NCBI RefSeq assembly: GCF_009389715.1
Contig: NC_052409.1
Coordinates: 6,003,775 to 6,067,774, forward strand
DNA: 64,000 nucleotides
Direction: 5' to 3'
Source of the DNA: Phoenix dactylifera
Lineage: Eukaryota; Streptophyta; Magnoliopsida; Arecales; Arecaceae
Shown here: piece after piece, positions 1-10,700 of the stretch
How the letters are laid out: each line of letters starts with the position of its first letter
How positions within the stretch are numbered: the stretch's first letter is position 1
The notes under the pieces: generated by a model
Told to the model about the DNA's origin: nothing
The model's input: only the letters and a program-made list of their open reading frames with translations
Database searches by the model: none
Translations under genes and position numbers: made by a program

Positions 1-1394
1 CTGAGAATTGGCAATCTAATGTATTTCAGTCGTATTGGTTCCAAATACAGGGCATGCTTAAGCTAGATGGGAGTTTATGCACACACTTGCACTCCTTAAT
101 AAGGGGCCATGATAACATTATGTACAAACCTTCGCATAGTATTCGAAAACCTTTAATATGAAATAATCGAGTTTTACACATTGAACTCAATATGTATTAA
201 TGACTAAAGAATTTCGTTCAAAAATATAATAATTTTGTAAATAAATGGTCACAAATATATTACAGTTTTGTTGACTAGTATCTTGTGATACGTCAACTTA
301 CTGGCATTTAAGAGGAAGAGAGAGAGAGAGAGAGAAAAAGAGATGTTCCATACATTCCATTTATATGTACAACTTGCATCAATCAATAAGTACGTTTATT
401 TTCGCTGATGGGGTCCTGTGAAAATATTCTCACATCATGAAGGTCTATGTACTAAAACAGTTTATTTCATAGTTATATAAATATAGCATTTCGGAGGTGA
501 AATAGCGCAACAAGAAGCAGCATATCTGGTGGAAATTAAAGTTTGGAGTGAAAAAGTTGGACCTAAAGTTGAGCACACATATCTAACTAAATATTGGTGG
601 GGAAGGTTGTAAGGACCAAATATAGTATAATACAATAGCAAAATCCTATGTTTGATACAGATACTAAATTTGAATATGACAATCAAATTCTATAATTTTT
701 AAAGATTAATTTGAGCTGATATAGCAAGATTGTGCATGCAATATATGACAGATGTGATATCCAATATCGTATATACTATAATAGGTGAGATTGTGCATGA
801 TTCTAAAATGTAATAATAAGCAGCCATGGTACAATCCTTTTATATGCCCACACTAACCATTGTTTATTGTAATGTGATTGGATGATTTATGCCTTCAAAT
901 TGAGACTTGGTTTGGTTGATCCAGTGTAGATCCACTGATGCAATTCTGGCTCAAAGTTTGTGCCCATCAAGACATGGTTCTTGATGTACATGACCAACAT
1001 GCTGGGTAGAGAATATTGAATCCATGAGCCACTGTTAATGGGTGCTTTGGTTATAGGTGTAAAAAAACAGAATGGAATAGGTCTAACCATGCTGTGTTCA
1101 TATTTGGTCTTGTAATTATGGTACGGTGCTGCAAAGATGAAGATGATCAGAGACAGGACTCTAAATCCTTTCTCAGGTTTTGGACATGGTTAGAGTGGAA
1201 CGATTTTTATGCTTTCTTGAGATACCATTGTCTTTCACATTAGAATTTTTAGAATATCTAATGAATATATTATTTCTTTTTAATTAACATGAAAGATCCA
1301 TTAATAAACGATGTAAAATTGTATTGATAAAGTGAGTGGATGCAAGTTAGATACCGATCATTGGGGTTTGATGAACAGCAACTACAACATCAAT

Positions 1395-1498
1395 AATAAT
1401 TGTTACACAAACAAGTAGCTTAGAATTTACCTAAAGAGCAATGTTCAATAATTGTCACACAAACAAGTAGCTTAGAATTTACCTAAAGAGCAATGTTA
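1395..1498. repeat. 52-bp tandem duplication
   Basis: Two head-to-tail copies of a 52-bp unit (1395-1446 and 1447-1498) beginning AATAATTGTYACACAAACAA differ at a single T/C position, so the duplication is recent. No gene overlaps it. Confidence 0.85.
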
Positions 1499-2675
1499 GG
1501 CATAAAAACCTGACCTACAGCATTAGCTATCATATTTACCCTAGCAATGGCGACGACGAGCGTATCAGTTGGATGGGCCATTACTTATGCTTGCCCTGCA
1601 ATTAGGAATTATGTACTCATACTTGCTCCGTACCCCGCCTCAGGGCGGGTAGAGTTAAACAAGATGGGTTGAGACGGGTCGAGGTGGACAAAATTATTTT
1701 CTACATACAAATCAAATAAATAAATAAAAATATAAACATAAATCTCACTACTTCACATAACATCAAAAAAAAGAAGAGTTAAAGACATAGAACAAAATAA
1801 ACCAAATTTTCAACAATAATAGGAAAAACAAATAGAAATATCATTCTGTACAAAATTAGATGTCCCTCAAACTAAGAAATTAAAGCAATCAAATTAAAAA
1901 CATAAATAAATAAATAAGCATGCATCTTACGCCCTTTCGAATGATTAATCTTTCTTATGGTCGAAAACAATACCTACTTCTTCATTATCATCATAATCAT
2001 TAAGACTTATATATAACCGGATCGCGTTCGGAGCAAGCGTTGCAATTATCCACATTCATTCTGTATCCACCGTAGGTATCGAAATTAAGATCTGGCCCTA
2101 CCGCCAACTCTAAATAGGTTGGACAAAGCCCACCCTATGTGGGTTCGATCACATCAGATACTTGATAGGGTGGAGTAAATTGTCGTCCCTATTTCATCCA
2201 ATCAGCTTGCATTTTATCAAAAGGATCAACACAGTCCTGAAAGATGGTTAGCTTCAGAATTAACATGAAGGAAAATCGGACTGTTTGAGTGGCCCTGCGC
2301 AGAATTTTGATATCTTAATTGTTTGAGCAGGAATTGCACCTGTTTTGGTATTCTCAGTTTTTTGATCTGAACTCAGTTTCGATGCTAATAGCCATAGGTA
2401 ACAGCTGGTAGTCATTGTTCTCCTGGTTATCAATACCAACAAAGAAAATTTCCTTTAGCTCAGAAATGGTATGAAGTGGACTCTTGGTCCAAATGTTCAG
2501 GTTTCAAGGTCTCTGTATAGTTCAAACTTCAGCAGAAGAGATTTGGCTTGTCTCAGTTTTTCACCACCAAACTTCTGTTGTTAATTTCTTCTATCAAGTC
2601 ACTGAAAGAAAGAAATGACAAAAAACACTCTAAACTAAGAACACCAAAGGAGAAGAAAATAAATACATGATCTCC

Positions 2676-2864
2676 CTGTAATTGCTGTCTTTTGTCACCT
2701 TTTGCATTGCAATCACCAGTATCGGGCTCATCAGTCCAATCTAAACCAGCTTGGAGGTAACAATGTGGATGGCCCAGAGCTTTTTTAACCGTTGCATGCT
2801 GTAGCCATCTCACTGCGTGCTTCCTTTTAGCAGCGTCTGCTCGCTGCTCATCTAACCATTCCAA
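2676..2864 (-). pseudogene. Unidentified possible coding fragment
   Basis: An open minus-strand stretch begins with ATG at 2864 and reads MEWLDEQRADAAKRKHAVRW, followed by a hydrophilic, charge-rich segment containing W, H, C and D residues. It then turns into low-complexity hydrophobic sequence typical of non-coding DNA. The first 60 or so residues look more like real protein than the other open frames in this region. I do not recognise the family, and I see no convincing splice donor at the end of the coding-like part. It may be an exon remnant cut off by the hAT MITE that begins 40 bp away, or it may be chance. Confidence 0.2.
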
Positions 2865-2905
2865 TTGAAGGTGATAAGTTAAAATGATAGTTGGAAGGAT
2901 GCAAC

Positions 2906-3432
2906 TAGGGATGGTATTTTATGACCCGACTCGTCAACCTGACATGCCAACAATCTGCTTTAAGCAGGTTAAGGTTTGACATAAACAGGTTCGAATTGTA
3001 AACAAGTCAACCTCTCTAGACATGTTTATTAAATGGATTGGGTTCAAGTTCAAACCTTTGACCTGTTTAACCCATTTAATCTGTTTTGACTTATGTAATA
3101 TTTAGGTTGGATCATAACCTGACCCATTTAACCTGTTCAAAATCTGCTTAACCTATCTTGACCAGTTTAACTCTACTGCTTAACATGTTTAACCTATTTA
3201 AATTTATTTAATTCATTAAAAAACCATTTAATCTGTTTAACCTAATTTGATCTATTTAATAAATGTGTTATGTGGGTCGGATCAGGTTACTTATTTAATA
3301 AACAGATGGAATTCAGATATGAAATTTTAACCCATTTAATAAACATGTCGAATTCGGATTGACGAATTTTTAACCCGACCCTTATCCAACCCGACCCGTA
3401 TCTGATCCGACCCAATCTAATTGCCACTCCTA
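2906..3432. mobile_element. hAT-type MITE
   Basis: The left end reads TAGGGATGGTATTTT and the right end, on the opposite strand, reads TAGGAGTGGCAATTA. These are an imperfect terminal inverted repeat of the TAGGGRTGGCAA type known from plant hAT elements. Flanking 8-bp duplications are GATGCAAC (2898-2905) and GATGCAAA (3433-3440), 7 of 8 bases identical. The interior has no coding capacity. It is made of diverged ACCCATTTAACCTGTTT-like repeats and ACCCGACCC motifs, as is common in these non-autonomous elements. Confidence 0.75.
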
Positions 3433-3440
3433 GATGCAAA

Positions 3441-5234
3441 GGGAGAGATAAATGTGAAGTTGCTGATAAAAGAAGCTATCATCTGAAATGTAGATCGTGT
3501 GGTCGAAGAGAGTGCGAGGGATAGATAGTTCACAGTCGTGCAAACAAAAGCTGCCCATTGATAGAAGAATGGCCTTTTTCATGACTTTGCAACCACCACT
3601 AAACTTGATGAACAAAGATCATGGACTCAAATTACCAAATATTTAAAAGCAAGAGAAAACATGACTCAAGGAAATGTTCTACTGTGATAGGTAGCACGCA
3701 CATTGGTCCGGCCTAATTTACCTTAAGAAAATGGAGAAAAATGGTTGGAGATGGCTCATAATTAGGACAAAGCCCAATCTTGTTCACAACCTTATCAAAG
3801 TTAATTAGGCAGCAATCAAGTTTATGGCATCATTAGCTGCCGCAAATAGGTGACCTACTCAAATCAAAGACCGATGTGCTTCAACATCCAAAGAATGAAC
3901 ATCCCTTCCAGTTTTGATAACATGCATGATGGGGACATCAAAGCCCCTCATTCAGACGATGGAGTCAATTAGTTATTTTTATTATTGGTCGAGTCAGTTT
4001 GGTTAGTTTTTATTTTTGTCAAGTCAGTTGGGTTAGCTGTTGAGTCAAGTGATTGGATCAATTGATCAATGTAAGACCTAATTATAAAAGTCCAATTTTG
4101 GATGTGATCAATTGGTTTAATGGTCTAATGTTATTAAGGTTTAATTTAGTATGTAATCAATTAATTGATTTAGTCAATTAATTGAAGGGTCCAAATTTGG
4201 TTAGTTGTTAATTATTTGACTTGGTCAATTCATGATGTAAGGTCTATATAAGGGCCACCCCACTCATGAATTAGGAAAATTAATGATTGAATAAAAAATC
4301 CTAGCCTTCTTCTTTCTGCGTCTCTATAACCTCTTCTTTCTTCTTTTTTTTTCGTTCCTCTTTCTTTCTTCTTCCTGCAGTGGTCCGTCATCAATGCACT
4401 TCATTATCCAAGTTTCACAAGGCATTGGTGCCTGATGACATGTCCAAGGGTTGGGTGGGAACTTAGACACACAGTGACCCTCAAGGTCACGGCCTGTGAG
4501 GATAATCATATCGCCACATCGGCTTTACAACGCATGACATCATGATTAATCCTCTGAGGTGTTGAGAAAAGAAAAAGAAAAAAAACAAGAACACTGGGTA
4601 AAATGTGATCAACATGGCTTTGAGAAATGAGTACTTCATCGAGAAATTCAAGGACTGCACATCATTGTCTGCGGACTAGAGATTGGAGTCACAATCCTGA
4701 AAGAAAACAACCCTGAAACAGCCTCCAAAGAGGTTAAAGCAGGGGTGTAAATTAAAGGTTGTACTGGGAAATGAAACAAGAGCATGACCTTGGAGCAGTA
4801 CTGGCCCAACACATTTGGTGAAGAAAGGGCTTGATTCATGCACGATATGAACCTTCAGGATAATCCAATTACCTAAGGATAATCTAATTCCTTAATAGAA
4901 GCTCCTCAGCATAACAGACTTTTCTTATGCTGGTGGTAGCAATTGTGTGGTGTTGCTGGGAGGAAAATAACTCTAGGCGGAACAAAAGGTGTTTTGCAAG
5001 GTAATACATATGTTTAAGGATTCACCTATACTCTGCAATCAGAAAGATTTTTTTGGTTTCGCTAGAGTAGTTGGTTGATCTGCTCTTCAAAAAATGACAC
5101 AGTCCTTTCTTTTTGTTTCTGTTTTGGCTTATACAAAGCTAACATATTATTATCTTCTTTGCTTTCTTATGGGTTTGTTTGGTTGGAACTAACACCTGCA
5201 ATTCTGATCCGACAGACTTTCTACTTTCTGTAAC
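3441..5234. other. Intergenic DNA, possible solo-LTR remnant
   Basis: No gene is supported. The segment 3930-4560 has LTR-like features: a T-rich region with repeated TCAATTGATC/TTAATTGA motifs, TATATAAGG at about 4246, an AATAAAAAAT signal near 4290 and a pyrimidine-rich stretch after it. I could not find a second copy, a TSD or a primer binding site, so a solo or truncated LTR is only a suggestion. Confidence 0.25.
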
Positions 5235-5315
5235 TCATCCTCTATGTAATTACCAATTCTTTTAATAAAGTCTTGGGTGGCTTTTGCCTTCCTTAGTATT
5301 AAAAAAAAAAAGAAA
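5235..5315 (+). mobile_element. LINE 3' end with poly-A (fragment)
   Basis: The stretch TTTTAATAAAGTCTTGGGTG followed by GGCTTTTGCCTTCC and an A-rich tail (5301-5311) has the layout of a plant L1-type LINE 3' end. It contains no coding sequence. The call rests on layout only. Confidence 0.35.
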
Positions 5316-5879
5316 ATTACCTAATGATGTCTTCAGGCCTCTGACGGTCCAAAGGAGTGGAATAAGTTGGCGGCATATGACCTGATGAAACTGGTACTTC
5401 CATCTAAGGAGTCGAATCTGATCGCTTTCGTTGCATGTTATCGATAATAGTGCTGCAACTGGAGACTGGTAGGCCGACAAAATTCGGAGGAATTCAGTCT
5501 CTTTCTCTACTTATAACTTCTATAGTGTTAACTGTTAAGACAGCAAGATTTGAAATTGACAGCAACAGCTGTTTTGGATAACACCCAGCTATACACTCCC
5601 TGACAGCCCAGGCCTCTTTTACAAGAGTATGAGATGGAGAGCTAGAAATGAGCTGCCTTCCAGTCCTCTAGAAGGTGGTCAAGAAGGCAAACAGCCACTG
5701 TAACCTAAATGACATTACTTGCAATAGACCCGTGATCCGAAAGGCACTTTTGAATTGTCAATTGTGTATAAATTATGTTTCATGTAAGAGAAGATATTAA
5801 GACTAAAAGGTTTAGATCAAATCCCAAGTGATCACGCTCTACAAGAGTCTTATATACTAATGAATAGAAGATTCAATTT

Positions 5880-6125
5880 TTGGAGAAAATAAACCTAGTG
5901 AGTGATGGAGTAACCTTTCAGACTAAACATGTATTCAGAGAGGCTAATGGGATCGTAGACTTAATGGCTTCTTATGTGGCCTGCCACTCTAGAAGTATCC
6001 TGTGGGCTGCGGAGGTGGAGTTGCCTAGAGCACTCCTAGACCTGTTGTTTTCTGGTTTTATTGAATATACATGTATCCGCAATATATGAAATACCTGCTT
6101 TAGTAAAAAGAAAAAAAATAAAAAA
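5880..6125 (+). mobile_element. LINE 3' fragment (RNase H tail plus poly-A)
   Basis: A short reading frame (5880-6089) contains HVFREANGIVDLMASYV followed by ELPRALLDLLF. This matches the end of the RNase H domain carried by plant L1-type LINEs, where a REANG.AD.(M/L)A motif is followed by a P.L..LLF motif. The frame stops at 6087-6089 and an A-rich tail follows at about 6107-6128, as expected for a 5'-truncated LINE insertion. The related fragments at 9210-9863 and 12310-12490 lie on the opposite strand. Confidence 0.65.
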
Positions 6126-6129
6126 TAAA

Positions 6130-7660
6130 CCTAATAAGTCATCAAAATATATGCTCAGTGTTTATGTCAAAAGATTAGTTCAGAAACGGTTGTTCTTTAT
6201 ACATGCACAGGCCATAAATAAGTAAGCTTCAAATTAGCTGCTAAATTATTGACAGAAAAGGCTAGAGAAGGATACCATATTTCTCGGGGGGAATATAATT
6301 TTGGGTCTGATTCCTTTCTAATTACAATTCTACGTGCAACCAGTGTTCTGGGTTATTAGTTTCCAACTATGCCAACTTTAGATTTTCAAGCCCATATGCT
6401 ACAAGAATACTGCAACGATAAAATCCGTTAACTAATCAGTAAGAAGAAACAAACTAACGTTATCAACTACTACATGCATGGGATCAATTAGTAGTAACTT
6501 TACATTTAGAACCGATCTTGTCAAGCATTTTAAGACCTCAAACAGTTCTCACGTTACTCTTCAACCCATTCTAGGTTTTTTGGATCATTAGTGCACTTGA
6601 TTGCTCGAAACTACACCACTTAGCAAGTACACAACCATATAAGCTGTTGGTGCGGTCGCACCTTTATGTGGGACCCGCCCCATTAGAATTTAAAATAAAC
6701 AAATAAGAATGAAAATGCTAGAGGGGAAAAAAAATAAAAAAACGTGATGCTTTGTCGGATGATCAGATGGGTGGTTGTATTCAGATTTGGCTGAAATTTC
6801 AGTATGTTGTTTTGGGGCATTGAGAGCTACAGATTAAATGATTTGGATCTTTGAAAAGTCTTTTCTATTGATTATTTCAAATATCAATACTTTTTAAGAT
6901 CTGTTCTTTAGTTTGTTGTTTATTATTGAAATCCGTTTTGATGACGAATATTCTTGTTGTGAAAGTCAAGATTAAATTTTGTTGATGTTTGCGCAATCTC
7001 TAGTTGATCTAAAGAGAATCTATTGTAATTATATTATTTTAAATAGTAGAAGTTTTTAGCTGAACTAGCTCTTGTAGTTTTTTTCCTTCACATAGAAGGA
7101 TTTTTCACGTTAAAAATTATGTTGTCTCATGTTTCTGTATTGCTTGATTATTTTGCCTGTTAATTACTTGAGTTTATTGTAGAAACGATTGTTGCTTGAT
7201 GAGTGATATTCTATTTAATTACACAATGAGGGAAAAGAAGTTTGCAGTATATTTAATTTGTACACCCTTTGTGTTAACTAGAGTGCACATTTTTCGCAGA
7301 GAAAAGGAAATTATTACTTGGTAAATAAGAGCAGCTTTGTTTGTTCTTGTGCTGTGGGTAAGAATTTCTCTCAAGTGACAAAAGCCATAGACTTTTCGAC
7401 CTAGGCACACCTTAAACATTTTGGTTCAATTCAAGTAGGTTTTCTCTTCTATCTGGCAAAGGGGTCCATTAGGCAACATTGATTGTGACACTCCTTCATT
7501 TCATGGATCCAACTACATCATCTGTGTTAACCCTCCTATTCTGTTACCTTTTCCCTTCTTCCTGTTCTACCACTCTAGGTATTAATTCTGATATTTGAGT
7601 AAACTACCATTCATCATCCTGTTAATTGTATACAATTTCAAGCATCCATAAGCTCTCTCC
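6130..7660. other. Intergenic DNA upstream of the NPF gene
   Basis: AT-rich sequence with no supported gene or repeat. It is the likely distal promoter region of the transporter gene that starts at 7786. Confidence 0.5.
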
Positions 7661-7663
7661 ACT

Positions 7664-7672
7664 CCTATAAAT
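7664..7672 (+). promoter_or_regulatory. Probable TATA box of the NPF gene
   Basis: CTATAAATT lies 114 bp before the start codon at 7786. It is followed by a C/T-rich leader (CCCTCCTTCCCCTCC type) typical of plant 5' UTRs. No other TATA-like site is as well placed. Confidence 0.45.
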
Positions 7673-7785
7673 TCACACCCTTCCCTCCTCCCTTCTCACC
7701 ATTTCCCCCACAAATCCCTCCTTCCCCTCCAACATTCTTCTTGTAATCTTTCTCATATTGATGAATCCTTCACATAGTAGGTTTC

Positions 7786-10700
7786 ATGGCCAGCTCTGAG
7801 CAACCTGAAATGGTTAGTAGATCTTCCACTTCAATTTCTAATTTCTTCTCTCCACACAACTCCATTTTCCTAATCACAACTTCTGTATCATAAAGTGGAC
7901 AGAGTTTCTAGTCAGCTGACATAGAAATGAGAATCCAATGCTCATACATAAGCACTTGAGCTAGAATCTGAGTATTAAATACACTGAGCACTTAAGCATC
8001 TGTCTTTGTTAAGTAAATGAAGCTTAGAAGAAACACATGCAAATAAAATTTATGATGGTTTTATTGTTGTTAAGAAGGTAAAATTTATCAAATGCTATAG
8101 CTTTTACATCATGGATAAGCATCAATATATCCAATGTTAAGATATCTGAATTGGATATTCCATGATGCGTAGTCAGTATTAACTGTTCTAAACTATTTGG
8201 GAATCTACATACCTAAGCTCAATAGGATTTAGATCACATACAAACTAGAATTGTGATGGTCTCACTAACAAAGTTGAGTTGGTGTTTGGTAACACTGCAG
8301 GAAAAGGAGACTACAGCAGCCCAAGTTAGTGAGATGAAGGGTGGAGGTTCTTCCATGGATGGAGATGGAAGAAGAGAAGAGGAAGAGTGCTGTGAGTACA
8401 CATTGGATGGATCAGTGGACATTAAAGGTAGACCAGCCATCAAAGGAAAGACTGGTGGATGGATAGCTGGAATTCTTTTGTTAGGTAACTTTTTTTTTCT
8501 TGATAAAATAAAGGATATTAAATAAAATTTCAAATTTTTTGAGTTATCTCGCAAAAGTGAAATATGAAACTCCAATAGTCTGAGGAGTTGAATTATGTAT
8601 TCTTCCACTCCCGGAACGCTCGAGGTCGAGGGTTCAGTCACAATGGAAAGAACACGAAAGATCATTGTTCAAGTGCTTTTGGTACATGAAAAGGATGAAA
8701 GAGAGTTATTCCTTGATGTTTTTTTTCTTTGGAACACTTAAAATTCCAGGGGAGAGAATCTGGACGTGAACAATGTTAAGAAAACAGAGTCTAGAGAGGG
8801 AGAGAGGAAGAAACTATCTGGTAGTTTCTTTTTCTTCTTCCAACTATTTCTCCTCTCATTTGAAAATTAAATGATATTGATCGAAAACTAGCCCAACCAG
8901 ACCCAAAAACCAACATCTCTACACTTATAAGCAGTAATTTCTGAAAATAATAATAAAAGAGCCGCTTCTTCCTTCATCTGAGTAGGTTATTTGCTACTTC
9001 TTGGCATTCCTTAATTCTCTGGAGGTTAGAAACATGGAGAAAAATAGCAGAGTTTGATAACTGTACTCCTAATTTTCAACAATTCACTTTGTGCCCCTTG
9101 ACATTTGGAAAAAGATGGTGGGGAAACAGGAGTATGATATCGAAAAACTGGGAGACAAAATATCATTCATGTTTTTTTAATATATAAATTTTAAACTAGA
9201 TATATATATATATATTTTTTTTTTCATGCTACATGAGATGACTCATGCACTTTTAGTGGGAATACATCCAAAAAAGTTAAAAAATAACAAGTCTTAAAGC
9301 GTTGTAGACAGCTCTCTCTCACCAACCCAGAGAGCTTTCCCAAAGTGGTCTGCCACATACGAGGCCACTCAATCCGTAGCTCTATTGGTCTTCTTGTAGT
9401 TATGCTTGGTCTGAAAGACAATGTCTCCACCTACCAAGGCCCGAATATCCCGGAGCAATATATTGCAGCTACCCATACCGCCAATGCACCCTTAGATCCA
9501 GCCGATCATCGTAGTCGAGTCGCCCTCGAGTAGGACCATGCTGGCCTGCAGAACACGTCAGGCTTGACACAGACTAGCCCAAACTACCTTCAGCTCCACC
9601 TCAGAAATAGAATTGTCAAAAATCTAGCACCCACCAGCAACAATCATCCAAGAGTTAGGGCCTTTGAGCACAAAGCCCACACCACCCTTCCTGCCCCCAT
9701 CCAGCATGCATCTGTTGAAATTGATCTTGAGAAAACTCAGAGATGGAGACTTCCAAGTGAAAAATACCGTCCTCCTCAATGTTCTTTGACGGGGAAAACA
9801 GAAGGGGAAATGATAGAGATCATCAGTCGGGTGCCTTAACCATGCCGTGTCGTGCTCGTCCACCTAAAATACACCACGTGTCCACCTTGTCCTGATCTCT
9901 CCCATGCAAAGCATGTGCTGCACGCCGAGCAATCTGGGCCGTCCAACATGGGCCCCCACCTCATTCTCGTGCATAAATCTTTCGAGAACTCTCCTTGAGT
10001 TTCTAGCGAGGATCGATATTTGGTGGTATTTTTTGGTGTTGGATGAAGTGGAATGGGTGATGGCTGATGAAAACTTTTACACTAAACCTGGACATTTGTG
10101 CAGCTTTGAGATACATTATGATGCAGGTTTCTTGGAGTTCATTCTACCTAAACTTAACATTTTTTTCTCCAAATTAACATATGTTTTAAACTTTGCCTCA
10201 CTAAAAACTCCAAATTTTTTGAAGTAGATGAAAAGCTACAACCAGGTAGCTTTCACTAATTAGCTCAAGACTAAGCTAGGGATACTACTTTAGACCAAAT
10301 TTAAACTCATTTTGTACTCCTACATCATCCATAGAAATAGAAACTCCTCACTGATCGATGAAGAAAATGAGTTTAAGCAATGGTCCAAACTTCTCAATCT
10401 CCAATATTTTAAAAAACTCTCCTTCTTGTCCTAGGACTTCAGCATTAGCTCGAGGTATTTTTTCTACCCCTTCTTACATGATTTAGTTTATAATTGCAAA
10501 AGTATCTCATGAGGACATAGACATTATTATGATTTCACAATTACAATAATTTCAGTGAATCAGGGACTGGCAACGTTAGCATTTTTTGGCATCGGCGTAA
10601 ACTTGGTCTTGTTCCTGACAAGAGTACTGCAGCAAAACAATGCCGACGCAGCAAACGCCGTCAGTAAATGGACAGGAACTGTGTACATCTTCTCCCTTAT

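Larger units (their letters stand above)
1..2897. other. AT-rich intergenic DNA
   Basis: No gene is supported here. The stretch holds a short (GA)n tract near 316-335 and a 52-bp tandem duplication at 1395-1498. A GC-richer patch at about 1625-2195 ends in TAGGGACGACAATTT when read on the minus strand, which resembles an hAT-type terminus, but no matching left end was found. An open minus-strand stretch at 2676-2864 (WLDEQRADAAKRKHAVRW and onward) has coding-like composition, but it has no recognised family and no clear splice borders. Confidence 0.5.

Noticed and set aside
1625-2195. Second hAT-type MITE
   Set aside because: The right end resembles an hAT terminus, but no matching left end or 8-bp duplication was found; noted only as a possibility.
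8234-8665. 143-codon minus-strand open frame
   Set aside because: It is antisense to exon 2 of the NPF gene and its flanking introns; no domain is visible.
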